A DNA stretch of 64,000 bases from JANYHF01 sp963732765 (GTDB lineage: Bacteria > Pseudomonadota > Alphaproteobacteria > Rhizobiales > Hyphomicrobiaceae): assembly GCA_963732765.1 (NCBI GenBank), contig CAVTAS010000010.1, positions 806,001 to 870,000 on the forward strand, read 5' to 3'. The position numbers were made by a program, and so were the translations under genes. The notes beneath the pieces were generated by a model, which saw only the letters and a program-made list of their open reading frames with translations, was not told the origin of the DNA and searched no databases. Position 1 is the stretch's first letter, and the number at the start of each line of letters is the position of its first letter. Below are positions 1 to 8,307 of the stretch, piece by piece.

Positions 1-691
1 CCATGAACAGCAGCAGGCAGAGCACCGTCATGGTGTCGAAGCTGCCGCCGAGGAACTGGATCTGCTGCCCACTGACGTTTTTCGCCGCGGCGAACACGGT
101 ATCGAAATCCAGCGAGCGGAACACCATGAAGATGCCGAAGATGCCGAGCGCAAAGCCGAAATCGCCGACGCGGTTGACGATGAAGGCCTTCATCGCGGCG
201 GCGTTGGCCGAGGGCTTTTCGTACCAGAAACCGATCAGCAGATAGGACGCAAGACCCACGCCCTCCCAGCCAAAGAACATCTGCAGGAAGGTGTCGGCCG
301 TGACCAGCGCCAGCATGGCGAAGGTGAAGAGCGAGAGGTAGGCGAAAAAGCGCGGCCGGTGCGGGTCCTCGTGCATGTAGCCGATGGAGTAGATGTGCAC
401 GAGGCACGACACGGTGTTCACGACCACCAGCATGACGGCGGTGAGCGGATCGATGCGGATCGACCAGTTGACGTCGAGATCGCCCGACGTCAGCCAATGC
501 AGGATCGGGATCTTGATGGTGGTGGCTTCGTGCGCGAGCGCGATGTCGCGGAAGGCGATCCAGGAGAGCACGGCCGCCACGACCATGAAGGCGCAGGTGA
601 TCAGCTCGGACGGGCGCGGCCCGAGCACGCGGCCGAACAGGCCGGCGATGAGCGCGCCGAGCAGCGGGAGGAAGAGGATGGCTTGGTACAT
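1..691 (-). CDS. nuoL: NADH-quinone oxidoreductase subunit L (N-terminal part, runs off the window)
   Basis: This is the first 230 residues of the large proton-pumping antiporter-like subunit of respiratory complex I, in the inner membrane. Reading from the ATG at 689-691 gives MYQAILFLPLLGALIAGLFG, a typical NuoL start, followed by several membrane helices and the strongly conserved stretch GWEGVGLASYLLIGFWY. The frame is open to the window edge, so the gene continues beyond base 1. It is the last nuo gene seen and lies downstream of nuoG-H-I-J-K on the same strand, separated from nuoK by two small genes. Identification is secure; only the C-terminal two thirds is missing. Confidence 0.96.
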   Translation of the reverse strand, partial: MYQAILFLPLLGALIAGLFGRVLGPRPSELITCAFMVVAAVLSWIAFRDIALAHEATTIKIPILHWLTSGDLDVNWSIRIDPLTAVMLVVVNTVSCLVHIYSIGYMHEDPHRPRFFAYLSLFTFAMLALVTADTFLQMFFGWEGVGLASYLLIGFWYEKPSANAAAMKAFIVNRVGDFGFALGIFGIFMVFRSLDFDTVFAAAKNVSGQQIQFLGGSFDTMTVLCLLLFM

Positions 692-767
692 TATCTATCG
701 CCCGACTTTGAGTCTGGGTACATCGTTTCAATCCCACGAATTCTTGCGGCACGGATGCGTGACCGCG

Positions 768-962
768 TCAGAGCAAATATGCCGTAGCCGAGAAGTAGCC
801 AACCAACGCCGTCGGCACGACAAAGACATCTAAAATAGTCATGCCTATGCCCCTCGTGCCCGGGTATCCATCCGTGCTCATAGCGAAGACGAAATGGAAA
901 CCAACCACTAACGCCGCCGCCGCAACTAACAACCACCAAGATCGAGACGACGCGTCAAGCAC
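768..962 (-). CDS. small two-helix membrane protein in the nuo operon
   Basis: A 64-residue protein with two hydrophobic segments: residues about 9-28 (WWLLVAAAALVVGFHFVFAM) and about 41-64 at the C-terminus. It has no family I recognise. The GTG at 962 overlaps the TGA (955-957) of the coiled-coil gene upstream, suggesting translational coupling, and nuoL starts 77 bp after its stop. Similar small membrane proteins are often found inside alphaproteobacterial nuo clusters, but no complex I role can be claimed. The start is not certain; an in-frame ATG lies at the MSTDG position inside the frame. Confidence rests on the membrane pattern, the coupled start and the operon position. Confidence 0.5.
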   Translation of the reverse strand: MLDASSRSWWLLVAAAALVVGFHFVFAMSTDGYPGTRGIGMTILDVFVVPTALVGYFSATAYLL

Positions 963-1288
963 CCGCCAGCGCCATGACGATCCTAATTGCGAAGGTCCGC
1001 CACGCCTTACTCTTCTTTCCGCGCTCTTTCATCATCTCAACAACAAGTTCGGCCACGACGCGAGGCAACGCATCGACTTGACTGGCAAATCGCCTAACTC
1101 TCCGACCTTTCCGGTCAGTTGATCGACCTTTGCCGTGAGCCTCGCGATCTGGCTGGCCATGAGTCTGAATTCCATGCGCATCAGATCCGGAATGTTCGCC
1201 AGCTCGGCCTCATGGCTGACCGACATCAGCCTTCAGGGTGGCGAGTTCCTTCTCGAGAATCGCAACGCGCTGCTTCCAGGTTGGCCAT
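955..1288 (-). pseudogene. coiled-coil protein between nuoK and nuoL, reading frame broken
   Basis: The ATG at 1288 follows the nuoK stop by 4 nt behind an AAGGGG ribosome site and opens with MANLE. The continuation QRVAILEKELATLKADV is in the +1 frame, the next piece (ELANIPDLMRMEF, ASQIARLTAKVDQLTGKV) is another frame on, and the end (QVDALPRVVAELVVEMMKER, then GKKSKAWRTFAIRIVMALAGA shortened by one residue at each end, TGA at 955-957) is in a third. Joined, they give one helical, heptad-like protein of about 110 residues. Two changes look like single extra bases and the third like one missing base. Either the gene is degenerate or the assembly has errors here. Such short LxxxVxxL proteins are common in alphaproteobacteria; function unknown. 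Confidence 0.5.
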
Positions 1289-1292
1289 CGGC

Positions 1293-1601
1293 CTACCCCT
1301 TCATCATATTGATGTCCTCAACCGCGATCGAGCCGCGGTTGCGGTAGTAGACGACCAGGATGGCGAGGCCAATGGCGGCTTCGGCGGCGGCGACCGTCAG
1401 CACAATGAGCGCGAACACCTGGCCGGTGAGATCGCCCAGATGCGCCGAGAACGCCACCAGGTTCAGGTTCACCGCCAGCAGCATCAGCTCGACCGACATC
1501 AGGATGACGATGACGTTCTTGCGGTTGAGGAAAATGCCGATGACGCCGATCGTGAACAGCACGGCGGCGACGGTGAGGTAGCTGGAGAGGCCGATGGTCA
1601 T
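1293..1601 (-). CDS. nuoK: NADH-quinone oxidoreductase subunit K
   Basis: A 102-residue, three-helix membrane subunit of complex I that forms part of the proton-translocating arm next to NuoJ and NuoN. Length is exactly that of the family. The diagnostic segment NVIVILMSVELMLLAVNLNL carries the conserved glutamate in helix 2, and a second conserved glutamate lies in AAAEAAIGLAILV. It ends in VEDINMMKG with a TAG at 1293-1295. It follows nuoJ after a 213-bp spacer holding a degenerate copy of an intergenic repeat, and is followed within 4 nt by the broken coiled-coil gene, so it is cotranscribed with the rest of nuo. Confidence 0.97.
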   Translation of the reverse strand: MTIGLSSYLTVAAVLFTIGVIGIFLNRKNVIVILMSVELMLLAVNLNLVAFSAHLGDLTGQVFALIVLTVAAAEAAIGLAILVVYYRNRGSIAVEDINMMKG

Positions 1602-1734
1602 TTTATCGTTCCTTCAGCCTTGAACCGACAAGCCCGCCATCGGCTTCGTCCCGTCAGGAGAAGCAGCCAAAGGCCTGATCACGCGGGGAGCGCTGCGATC
1701 CGTACGGCTCATGGCTACGGCTGCAACTCTCACT

Positions 1735-1783
1735 CGGCACCTCATCCCCACGGGAGAGGTGGGCGATGAGGCTGCGCAATTGG
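1735..1783. repeat. degenerate intergenic palindrome in the nuoJ-nuoK spacer
   Basis: The spacer between nuoJ and nuoK holds CACCTCATCCCCACGGGAGAG followed by a GTGGGCGATGAGG-like return arm (quoted in parts). It resembles the cleaner CTCATCC/GGGAGAAGG palindromes at 4294-4434 and 29489-29606. I read it as a decayed copy of the same intergenic repeat type; no other feature is visible in this 213-bp spacer. Confidence 0.35.
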
Positions 1784-1814
1784 TGCCAGCCTGTTGAGAG
1801 GTGAGGGAAAAAGC

Positions 1815-2457
1815 TCATTCCGCAGCCTCCTTCACCGGCACCGCGAACTCGCCGCTCTTGACCTTCACCATCGCCACCGCCGTCTCCGGACCGCGCGCGA
1901 CTTGCGCGCCGATGTCCTGGCGCTTGACGCCGGGCTTGTGGCGTAGCGTCAGCACGATGGCGCCGATCATGGCGATCAGCAGGATGATGCCGGCGGCTTC
2001 GAAGAAGTAGACGTACTTGGTGTAGAGAACGAGCCCGAGCGCCTCGGTGTTGGTGACGGCGCTGCCCGCTCCCGGGACGGGCGAGGCGACGCTGGCGGCG
2101 ATGCGCGGGTTGAACGCCCAGGAGCCGATGAAGCCGACCAGCTCGGCCAGCAGCACCGCGCCCGACCAGCAGCCCGGCGGGCGCGTTCTTCATGTAGCCG
2201 GCCTTCAGCTCGGCGAAGTCGACGTCGAGCATCATGACGACGAACAGGAACAGCACCGCCACCGCGCCGACGTAGACGATGATCAGCAGCATGGCCAGGA
2301 ACTCGGCCCCCGCCAGCACGAACAGCCCCGCCGCGTTGAAGAAGGCGAGGATCAGGAACAGCACGGAATGCACCGGGTTCCTGGCCCAGATGACCATCAC
2401 GGCCGAGAGCAGCAGCACGGCGGAAAAGGCCAGGAAGAAGAATTCGGAGAGGGTCAT
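1815..2457 (-). CDS. nuoJ: NADH-quinone oxidoreductase subunit J (frameshifted in this sequence)
   Basis: Membrane subunit of complex I. From the ATG at 2455-2457 the frame reads MTLSEFFFLAFSAVLLLSAV and continues through the conserved NPVHSVLFLILAFFNAAGLF and AEFLAMLLIIVYVGAVAVLF to YMKNAPAGLLVG. The remainder (LLAELVGFIGSW, then YTKYVYFFEAAGIILLIAMI and AIVLTLRHKPGVKRQDI) is in the next frame. Removing one base from the CCC at 2161-2163 restores a single open frame of about 213 residues, the usual length. NuoJ is essential for complex I, all other nuo subunits here are intact, and the extra base is in a homopolymer, so a sequencing error is likelier than a true mutation. Confidence 0.9.
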
Positions 2458-2479
2458 GGGGCTGGTGATCCCAAAAGAC

Positions 2480-2565
2480 GGAACTCGGGACTCGGAACTC
2501 GGAGAAAGAGAGCGGCCAGGACAACGGCCTGATCCGAGTCCCGAGTTCCCGAGTTCCGAAGTCCC
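2480..2565. repeat. palindromic insert of GGAACTCGG/GGACTCGG units in the nuoI-nuoJ spacer
   Basis: The left arm (2480-2503) reads GGAACTCGGGACTCGGA plus a further ACTCGG unit, and the right arm (2533-2565) is its reverse complement with one more unit. The arms can pair into a long hairpin in the nuo transcript. Each arm is itself made of near-identical 7-9 bp units in tandem, so it looks like a grown repeat rather than an ordinary spacer. Confidence 0.7.
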
Positions 2566-2598
2566 GCCTACGTTCCATGTCTGTGCACATCTCGCCCA

Positions 2599-3090
2599 TC
2601 ACCTGAACTTCGCATCCGCCGCCAGGTTCTGCGCGATCTCGCGCTCCCAGCGGTCGCCGTTGTCGAGCAGGCGGGCCTTGTCGTAGTAGAGTTCCTCGCG
2701 CGTTTCGGTCGCGAACTCGAAGTTCGGGCCTTCGACGATAGCGTCGACCGGGCAGGCCTCCTGGCACAGGCCACAATAGATGCATTTCACCATGTCGATG
2801 TCGTAGCGCGTGGTGCGGCGCGTGCCGTCGTTGCGGCGCGGCCCCGCCTCGATGGTGATGGCCTGCGCCGGGCAGATCGCCTCGCACAGCTTGCAGGCGA
2901 TGCAACGCTCTTCGCCGTTGGGATAACGCCGCAACGCATGCTCGCCGCGGAATCGCGGAGAGAGCGGGCCTTTCTCGAACGGGTAGTTGAGGGTTTTCTT
3001 GGGCGCAAAGAAATAGCGCATGCTGAGGAAAAACGCCGAGACGAACTCGGCGAGCAGCAGGGACTTTGCGGCTTGCGCGAAGCGGGTCAT
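2599..3090 (-). CDS. nuoI: NADH-quinone oxidoreductase subunit I
   Basis: Peripheral 8Fe ferredoxin-like subunit of complex I carrying clusters N6a and N6b. The start is the ATG at 3088-3090 (MTRFAQAAKSLLLAEF), giving 163 residues, the usual alphaproteobacterial length; the frame is open further upstream but that extension runs through a palindromic spacer. Two tetracysteine motifs are present, CIACKLCEAICP and CIYCGLCQEACP, each of the CxxCxxCxxxCP type. The N-terminal amphipathic region and the RFRGEHALRRYPNGEERC stretch are typical. It lies between nuoH and nuoJ, with palindromic inserts in both spacers. Confidence 0.97.
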   Translation of the reverse strand: MTRFAQAAKSLLLAEFVSAFFLSMRYFFAPKKTLNYPFEKGPLSPRFRGEHALRRYPNGEERCIACKLCEAICPAQAITIEAGPRRNDGTRRTTRYDIDMVKCIYCGLCQEACPVDAIVEGPNFEFATETREELYYDKARLLDNGDRWEREIAQNLAADAKFR

Positions 3091-3110
3091 TTGCAGAATG
3101 CCTTGAAGGT

Positions 3111-3174
3111 GGCATCGGGCATCAGGCATCGGGCATCAACTCCGCCGATGCCTGATGCCAGATGCCCGATGCCC
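3111..3174. repeat. palindromic insert of GGCATCGGGCATC units in the nuoH-nuoI spacer
   Basis: Left arm 3111-3137 is two tandem copies of GGCATCGGGCATC joined by AG; right arm 3147-3174 is built of the reverse-complement units GATGCC. The two arms can form a hairpin with a 9-nt loop. It differs in sequence from the insert in the next spacer (2480-2565) but has the same design: tandem short units arranged as an inverted repeat. Confidence 0.7.
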
Positions 3175-3184
3175 ATTTTCTTTT

Positions 3185-4258
3185 TCACGCTGCCGCTCCC
3201 AAATGCCCAAAGTGCACCACGGCGGCCACAATCACCACGGCCGCAAGAGATAGCGGCAGGAACACCTTCCAACCCAATCGCATCAGCTGGTCGTAGCGGT
3301 AGCGCGGGACGAACGCTTTCACCATCGCGAACATGAAGAAGATCATCACCAGCTTGAGGAGGAACCAGATCACGCCGGGCACCCAGGTGAAGGGGGCGAC
3401 GTTGAACGGCGGCAGCCAGCCGCCCAGGAACATGATGGTCATCATGGCGCACATCGCCGTGATGGCCACATATTCGGCCAGCATGAAGAGCAGATAGGGC
3501 GTGGACGAATATTCCACCGCGAAACCGGCCACCAGCTCGCTCTCGGCTTCCGGCAGATCGAAGGGCGGGCGGTTGGTCTCGGCCAGCGCCGAGATGAAGA
3601 AGATCACGAACATCGGGAACAGCGGCAGCCAGTACCAGTCGAACATCGAGTTGGGCAGTCCGACCCAGGTGCCCAGACCATGCTGCTGCGCGTGCACGAT
3701 GCCGGTGAGGTTGAGCGTGCCGGCGACCAGCAGCACCGTGATGATCACGAAGCCGATCGAGACTTCGTAGCTCACCATCTGCGCGGCCGAACGCAGCGCG
3801 CCCAGGAACGGATACTTCGAGTTGGACGCCCAGCCGCCCATGATGATGCCGTAGACTTCCAGCGAACCGATGGCCAGCACATAGAGGATGCCGACATTGA
3901 GGTTGGCGATGGCCCAGCCCTCGTTGATCGGGATCACGGCCCACACGGCAAGCGCCGTTGTCGCCGCCACAATGGGCGCGAGCAGGAAGATAGGCTTATC
4001 GGCGGCGGCGGGGAGCAGCGGTTCCTTGAAGACGAATTTTAGAAGGTCGGCGAAGGACTGCAGCAGGCCGAACGGTCCGACCACATTGGGGCCGCGCCGG
4101 ATGTGCACGGCGGCCCAGACCTTGCGGTCCATCAGCAGCAGATAGGCGATGATGAGGAGCAGGACGCCAAGCGCGATGAAGCTCTTGATGACCATCAAGA
4201 ACAGCGGCCAACCCCAGCTGTTCCAGTGCGCCACGACGTCGGTCCAGACGTTATCCAT
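3185..4258 (-). CDS. nuoH: NADH-quinone oxidoreductase subunit H
   Basis: A 357-residue membrane subunit with about eight helices that links the hydrophilic and membrane arms of complex I and helps form the quinone pocket. Diagnostic conserved segments are MDRKVWAAVHIRRGPNVVGP, GWASNSKYPFLGALRSAAQM and AETNRPPFDLPEAESELV. The start ATG at 4258 and the length match the family. The C-terminus (HFGHLGAAA) ends just before the palindromic insert. It sits between nuoG, across a 222-bp spacer with another inverted repeat, and nuoI. Confidence 0.97.
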   Translation of the reverse strand: MDNVWTDVVAHWNSWGWPLFLMVIKSFIALGVLLLIIAYLLLMDRKVWAAVHIRRGPNVVGPFGLLQSFADLLKFVFKEPLLPAAADKPIFLLAPIVAATTALAVWAVIPINEGWAIANLNVGILYVLAIGSLEVYGIIMGGWASNSKYPFLGALRSAAQMVSYEVSIGFVIITVLLVAGTLNLTGIVHAQQHGLGTWVGLPNSMFDWYWLPLFPMFVIFFISALAETNRPPFDLPEAESELVAGFAVEYSSTPYLLFMLAEYVAITAMCAMMTIMFLGGWLPPFNVAPFTWVPGVIWFLLKLVMIFFMFAMVKAFVPRYRYDQLMRLGWKVFLPLSLAAVVIVAAVVHFGHLGAAA

Positions 4259-4293
4259 GGGTATGCCCCGCTGCCAGACCGCGCGCAGACCTT

Positions 4294-4434
4294 CCTTCTC
4301 CCCTTGGGAGAAGGTGGCGCGTTTCAGCGCCGGATGAGGGGGTTAGCGGTGAGGTTGTGGCACGGATGGTGCACACACCTCCGGCAGCACTCCCCTCATC
4401 CGCCCTTCGGGCACCTTCTCCCAATGGGAGAAGG
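4294..4434. repeat. inverted pair of CCTTCTCCC..GGGAGAAGG hairpins in the nuoG-nuoH spacer
   Basis: Two small hairpins, at 4294-4314 and 4413-4434, each read CCTTCTCCC-(A/C)-TTGGGAGAAGG or similar, and face each other in inverted orientation with GGATGAGGGG / CCCCTCATCC on the inner sides. The whole 141-bp unit is thus a nested palindrome. It is an intergenic repeat type widespread in GC-rich proteobacteria; a related copy is at 29489-29606. Confidence 0.7.
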
Positions 4435-4480
4435 CGATCACAGAGGGCCCTGTTGATAATGGAGAGAGTGATCATCGCCC

Positions 4481-6535
4481 CTACTCCGCCGCCTGGGCGA
4501 GGGCGCCCGGCTGTTTCATGCGGCTGCAGTCGGCCATGGTGCGGGACGCGCGCGCGATCGGATTGGTGAGGTAGAAGTCGGTGATGGTGGGGCGCAACGG
4601 CTCCCGGCTGATGGTGCCGCCGGCGTTGGCCAGCCGGTCCAGTCCGGTCGTGGCTGCCACCGTGCCCAGCGCCGCCAGATGTGGCGCCTGCTGATATACA
4701 GCGGCGCGCAGCTCGGCCACGCTGTCGTAGGGCAGCACCTGCCCGACCTCGGCCGAGAGAGCGCGGATGATGGCCCAGTCTTCCTTGGCCTCGCCCGGCG
4801 GGAAAACGGCGCGGGACGTCATCTGCGGACGGCCCTCCGTGTTCACGTAAGTCGCCGATTTCTCCGTGTACGCGGCGCCCGGCAGGATCACATCGGCGCG
4901 GTGCGCGCCGGCATCACCGTGCGTGCCCTGGTAGATCACGAAGGCATTGCCCAGTCTCATTTTGTCGAATTCGTCCGCCCCCAGCAGATACACAAGTTGC
5001 ATCGGCCCGCCGAACAGATCGCGCCCGCCCGCGCCCGGCACAAAACCGATATCCAGCCCGCCGACGCGCGAGGCCGCGCTGTGCAGCACGTTGAAGCCGT
5101 TCCAGCCGTCTTTCACCGCGCCGGTTGCCATCGCGGCATTGGCCGCCGCCGCCAGGATCGCCGCACCATCAGCGCGGTTGAGAGCACCGGCGCCCACAAT
5201 GATCATCGGCTTCTGCTTGCCAGCGAAAGCCTGGGTTGCAGCAGCCGCCAGCCCGTCCACCCCCGTACCGAGAGCAGTAAACGGATAGGTGAGATCTCCC
5301 ACCGGACCCAGCACGCTGACCTGGAACCCGCCGCGCAGCCAGCGCTTGCGGATGCGCGCGTTCAGCACCGGCGCTTCCAGGCGCGGGTTCGAGCCGACGA
5401 TCAGCAACGCGTCCGCTTCCTCGATGGCGGCAATGCCCGAATTGAACAGATAGCCAGCCCGGCCCATCGCGGGATCGATCTTGGCACCATCCTGGCGGCA
5501 GTCGATGTTGGTCGAACCTAGCCGCGCGAACAGATCTTTCAGCGCGAACATCTCCTCGACGCCCGCGAGATCTCCCGCGATGGCCGCGATGCCGGACGGT
5601 CCGGCAGCCTTCATCTTGGCTGCCACTAGCTTCAGCGCCTCATCCCAGCTCGCGGGCCGCAGCTTGCCGTTCTCGCGGATATATGGCTGGTCCAGCCGCT
5701 GGGTCTTGAGGCCGTCGACAACGTGGCGCGTCTTGTCGGAAATCCACTCTTCGTTGATGGCATCGTTCACCCGCGGCAGCACGCGCACGACCTCGTTGCC
5801 GCGCGAATCAATCCGGATATTCGAGCCCAGCGCGTCGTTCACATCAACCAATTCGGTCTTGCGCATTTCCCAGGGACGGGCGTGAAACGCCGTTGGCTTG
5901 GCGGTCAGCGCGCCCACGGGGCAGAGATCCACGATGTTGCCGCTGAGCTCAGACGACAGCCCCTTCTCGATGGTGCCGGTGATTTCCATGTCCTCGCCGC
6001 GACCGGTCGCGCCCATCTCCTCGACGCCGGCCACCTCCGTCATGAAACGCACACAACGCGTGCATTGGATGCAGCGCGTCATCACCGTCTTGACGATCGG
6101 CCCCAGGAACTTCTCTTCCACGGCCCGCTTGTTCTCGATGTAGCGGCTGGAATCCGAGCCGAACCCCATGGCCTGGTCCTGCAGGTCGCATTCGCCGCCC
6201 TGATCGCAGATCGGGCAGTCAAGCGGATGATTTATCAGCAGAAATTCCATCACGCCGTGGCGCGCGTTGATCACCATCGGCGAATTGGTCTTGATCTGCG
6301 GCGGCGCGCCATCCTTGCCGGGGCGAAGGTCATTGACCGTCATGGCGCAGCTGGCCTGCGGCTTTGGCGGCCCGCCGACGACCTCGATCAGGCACATGCG
6401 GCAGTTGCCCGCGATCGACAGCCGCTCGTGATAGCAAAAGCGCGGAATCTCGATGCCAACCTGGCCGCAAGCCTCGATCAAAGGCGTGCCGTTCTCGAAC
6501 TCGTAGTCCGTGCCGTCAATATTGAGTTTTGGCAT
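4481..6535 (-). CDS. nuoG: NADH-quinone oxidoreductase subunit G
   Basis: The 684-residue iron-sulfur subunit of complex I that relays electrons from NuoEF to NuoI. The chosen start is the ATG at 6533-6535 (MPKLNIDGTDYEFENGT). The N-terminal [2Fe-2S] domain shows RFCYHERLSIAGNCRMC; next comes the His-Cys3 motif NHPLDCPICDQGGECDLQ, then MTRCIQCTRCVRF and a late NIVDLCPVGALTAKP for the [4Fe-4S] clusters. The C-terminal two thirds is the molybdopterin-oxidoreductase-like domain without a cofactor. A 97-residue upstream extension is open but basic, proline-rich and unconserved in style, so I exclude it. Unusually, nuoF is not upstream; a divergent unrelated gene is. Confidence 0.97.
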   Translation of the reverse strand: MPKLNIDGTDYEFENGTPLIEACGQVGIEIPRFCYHERLSIAGNCRMCLIEVVGGPPKPQASCAMTVNDLRPGKDGAPPQIKTNSPMVINARHGVMEFLLINHPLDCPICDQGGECDLQDQAMGFGSDSSRYIENKRAVEEKFLGPIVKTVMTRCIQCTRCVRFMTEVAGVEEMGATGRGEDMEITGTIEKGLSSELSGNIVDLCPVGALTAKPTAFHARPWEMRKTELVDVNDALGSNIRIDSRGNEVVRVLPRVNDAINEEWISDKTRHVVDGLKTQRLDQPYIRENGKLRPASWDEALKLVAAKMKAAGPSGIAAIAGDLAGVEEMFALKDLFARLGSTNIDCRQDGAKIDPAMGRAGYLFNSGIAAIEEADALLIVGSNPRLEAPVLNARIRKRWLRGGFQVSVLGPVGDLTYPFTALGTGVDGLAAAATQAFAGKQKPMIIVGAGALNRADGAAILAAAANAAMATGAVKDGWNGFNVLHSAASRVGGLDIGFVPGAGGRDLFGGPMQLVYLLGADEFDKMRLGNAFVIYQGTHGDAGAHRADVILPGAAYTEKSATYVNTEGRPQMTSRAVFPPGEAKEDWAIIRALSAEVGQVLPYDSVAELRAAVYQQAPHLAALGTVAATTGLDRLANAGGTISREPLRPTITDFYLTNPIARASRTMADCSRMKQPGALAQAAE

Positions 6536-6807
6536 GTCGGTCCGGCGGGTGGGAGCGCGCAGTTGCGGGCCCGAAGCAAAGCGGTGCGTGCGCTTTCTAG
6601 CTGGGAGGGTGTTGCGCTGCAACCTGATAGGGTGGAGCTCCAGGGGAGGATTTGCCGCAGGGACGCACCGTCCCGGCTCAGTCCCGCGCCAACTGCGATG
6701 GCGCAGCGTCTGCCGCGTCTTGCGCGGCGCGCTGATCTGCGGAATGATCGGGTTGGGGATCAACAGCGGCGGTCCAATCGGTCTGCGGCGGCCGAAAATG
6801 CAGTTGC

Positions 6808-7356
6808 ATGACGCAGAGACCTTCATCTTGGCGCGCGCGCCTCGGTCACCCGATGGTTGTTGCGGTGGTTTGCGGCCTCCTCGTGCTGCCGTGCTGGCTG
6901 GTTGGCGACGCCGTCGCGCGCAGCTTCCGGCGCCTGCACGCCATGGCGATCAGTCGGAACGATTGGCTGTTCGACCTGACCACCAAATCGGACAGCGCAA
7001 CATCGCTTGCGCACAGCACCGAAGCTTGGGGCGTTTGGATCGTCCAAGGACTGACTTGCGGCTTCATCGCGATGCTGTTGACGCGCGCAATCACAGGGCG
7101 ATCAGGCGGAGCCGGGATCGTGGCTGGCGTTGTTGGCGGCTGGGGCCTGGTGAGGTTGGCGCTGTGGAATTGGGACGGTTTGCACAAATTCGGTCTGACC
7201 GAATTCAAACTTGACGGGCCGCCGGTTGTCTATGGCGCATGGCCTGGCGCCCCATGGCTCGGCTTTCTGGCTGGCTTGGCGCTGGGGTTGGCTGCGGCCA
7301 TCGCCTTGGTGAGATCGTTGGCGACCAAACCCGTCGAGGCGGGCATGCCGACTTGA
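6808..7356 (+). CDS. small four-helix membrane protein, unknown function
   Basis: A 182-residue protein of unknown family. After a short basic N-terminus (SSWRARLGHP) there are four predicted membrane segments: VVAVVCGLLVLPCWLVGDAV, GVWIVQGLTCGFIAMLL, GIVAGVVGGWGLVRLALW and WLGFLAGLALGLAAAIAL. A second possible start is the ATG giving MVVAVVCGLL, 16 codons later. The gene is divergent from nuoG across a 272-bp spacer that should hold both promoters, although I see no convincing promoter boxes. It ends 62 bp before aroE on the same strand. The hydrophobic pattern and coding style make it a real gene; no function is inferred. Confidence 0.7.
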   Translation: MTQRPSSWRARLGHPMVVAVVCGLLVLPCWLVGDAVARSFRRLHAMAISRNDWLFDLTTKSDSATSLAHSTEAWGVWIVQGLTCGFIAMLLTRAITGRSGGAGIVAGVVGGWGLVRLALWNWDGLHKFGLTEFKLDGPPVVYGAWPGAPWLGFLAGLALGLAAAIALVRSLATKPVEAGMPT

Positions 7357-7418
7357 CGGCCAGCCGCTGACGGGCTTGACCTCTACGGTCCCGACTAAAC
7401 AGCGCGAGCGCAACTCTC

Positions 7419-8271
7419 ATGGCCCACAACCACCTCTCCCAACTCGTCGGCTCTTTCTCGCAAGGCGCGGCCGACAACCCGACCGTCGCCATGGTGGAGG
7501 CCGCTTTCCGCCATCATGGGCTGGACATGCGCTATATCAACTGCGAGGTGCCGCCGGAGCTGCTGGGCGACGCCGTGCGCGGCGCCAAGGCCATGGGCTG
7601 GCTCGGCTTCAACTGCTCGATGCCTCACAAGGTGGCGGTCATCCAGCATCTGGATGGGCTTGGCGAATCGGCTGCGATCATGGGCGCGGTGAATTGTGCG
7701 GTTTTGCGGGGCGGCAAGTTGATCGGCGAGAACACCGACGGCAAAGGCTTCCTGGAGAGCCTGACGCCAGTGATCGATCCGGCGGGCAAGTCGGTGGTGA
7801 TGTTCGGGGCGGGCGGGGCGGCACGCGCGATCGGCGTCGAGTTGGCCCTTGCGGGCGCTGCGCGGATCACGGTCGTCAACCGCGGCCAGGGCGCGCGGTC
7901 GCGAACTGGTCGATCTCTTGAATGCCAAGACCAAGGCGAAGGGCGCGCTGGTGGCCTGGCAGGGAGACTATGCGATCCCGGCGGACACGGACATCGTCGT
8001 CAATGCGACCTCGATCGGGCTCTTTCCTGATCTCGACGCGCGCATCGCCCTGGATATCAACAGCCTGACGTCCGGCATGGTTGTCGCTGATGTGATCTTC
8101 AGCCCGCCCCGCACACGCCTCCTCCGGGATGCCGAAGCGCGCGGCTGCAAGGCCATCGACGGCCTGGGCATGCTCGTCAATCAGGGTCGCATCGGGATCA
8201 AGTTCTGGACCGGCAGGGATGTCGATGCGGGCGTGATGCGGGCAAAGTTGGCGGAGCTGTTCGCCGTCTAA
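7419..8271 (+). CDS. aroE: shikimate dehydrogenase family protein (frameshifted in this sequence)
   Basis: NADP-dependent reduction of 3-dehydroshikimate to shikimate in aromatic amino acid synthesis is the expected reaction. The N-terminal domain has FNCSMPHKVAVIQHLD with the catalytic lysine and GAVNCAVLRGGKLIGENTDG with the conserved Asn/Asp; the dinucleotide-binding loop is GAGGAARAIG. The usual N-terminal SxSP motif is replaced by GSFSQGAADNPT, so it may be a divergent AroE-like paralogue. The frame breaks at the GGG at 7889-7891: dropping one G joins VVNRGQ to ARGRELVDLLN and the tail ATSIGLFPD, GLGMLVNQGRIGIKFWTG, giving about 283 residues. Probably a sequencing error. Confidence 0.85.
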
Positions 8272-8307
8272 GGCAAGAGCTGCGGAGTTGTCTTTCCCAT
8301 CACCCAT

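Noticed and set aside
1119..1769. A 216-codon + strand frame over nuoK and its spacer
   Set aside because: NuoK on the minus strand is certain, and the frame reads as low-complexity Asp/Gln/His/Arg.
6536..6826. A 97-codon N-terminal extension of nuoG
   Set aside because: The added residues are basic and Pro-rich and do not resemble NuoG; the standard start MPKLNIDGT is at 6535.
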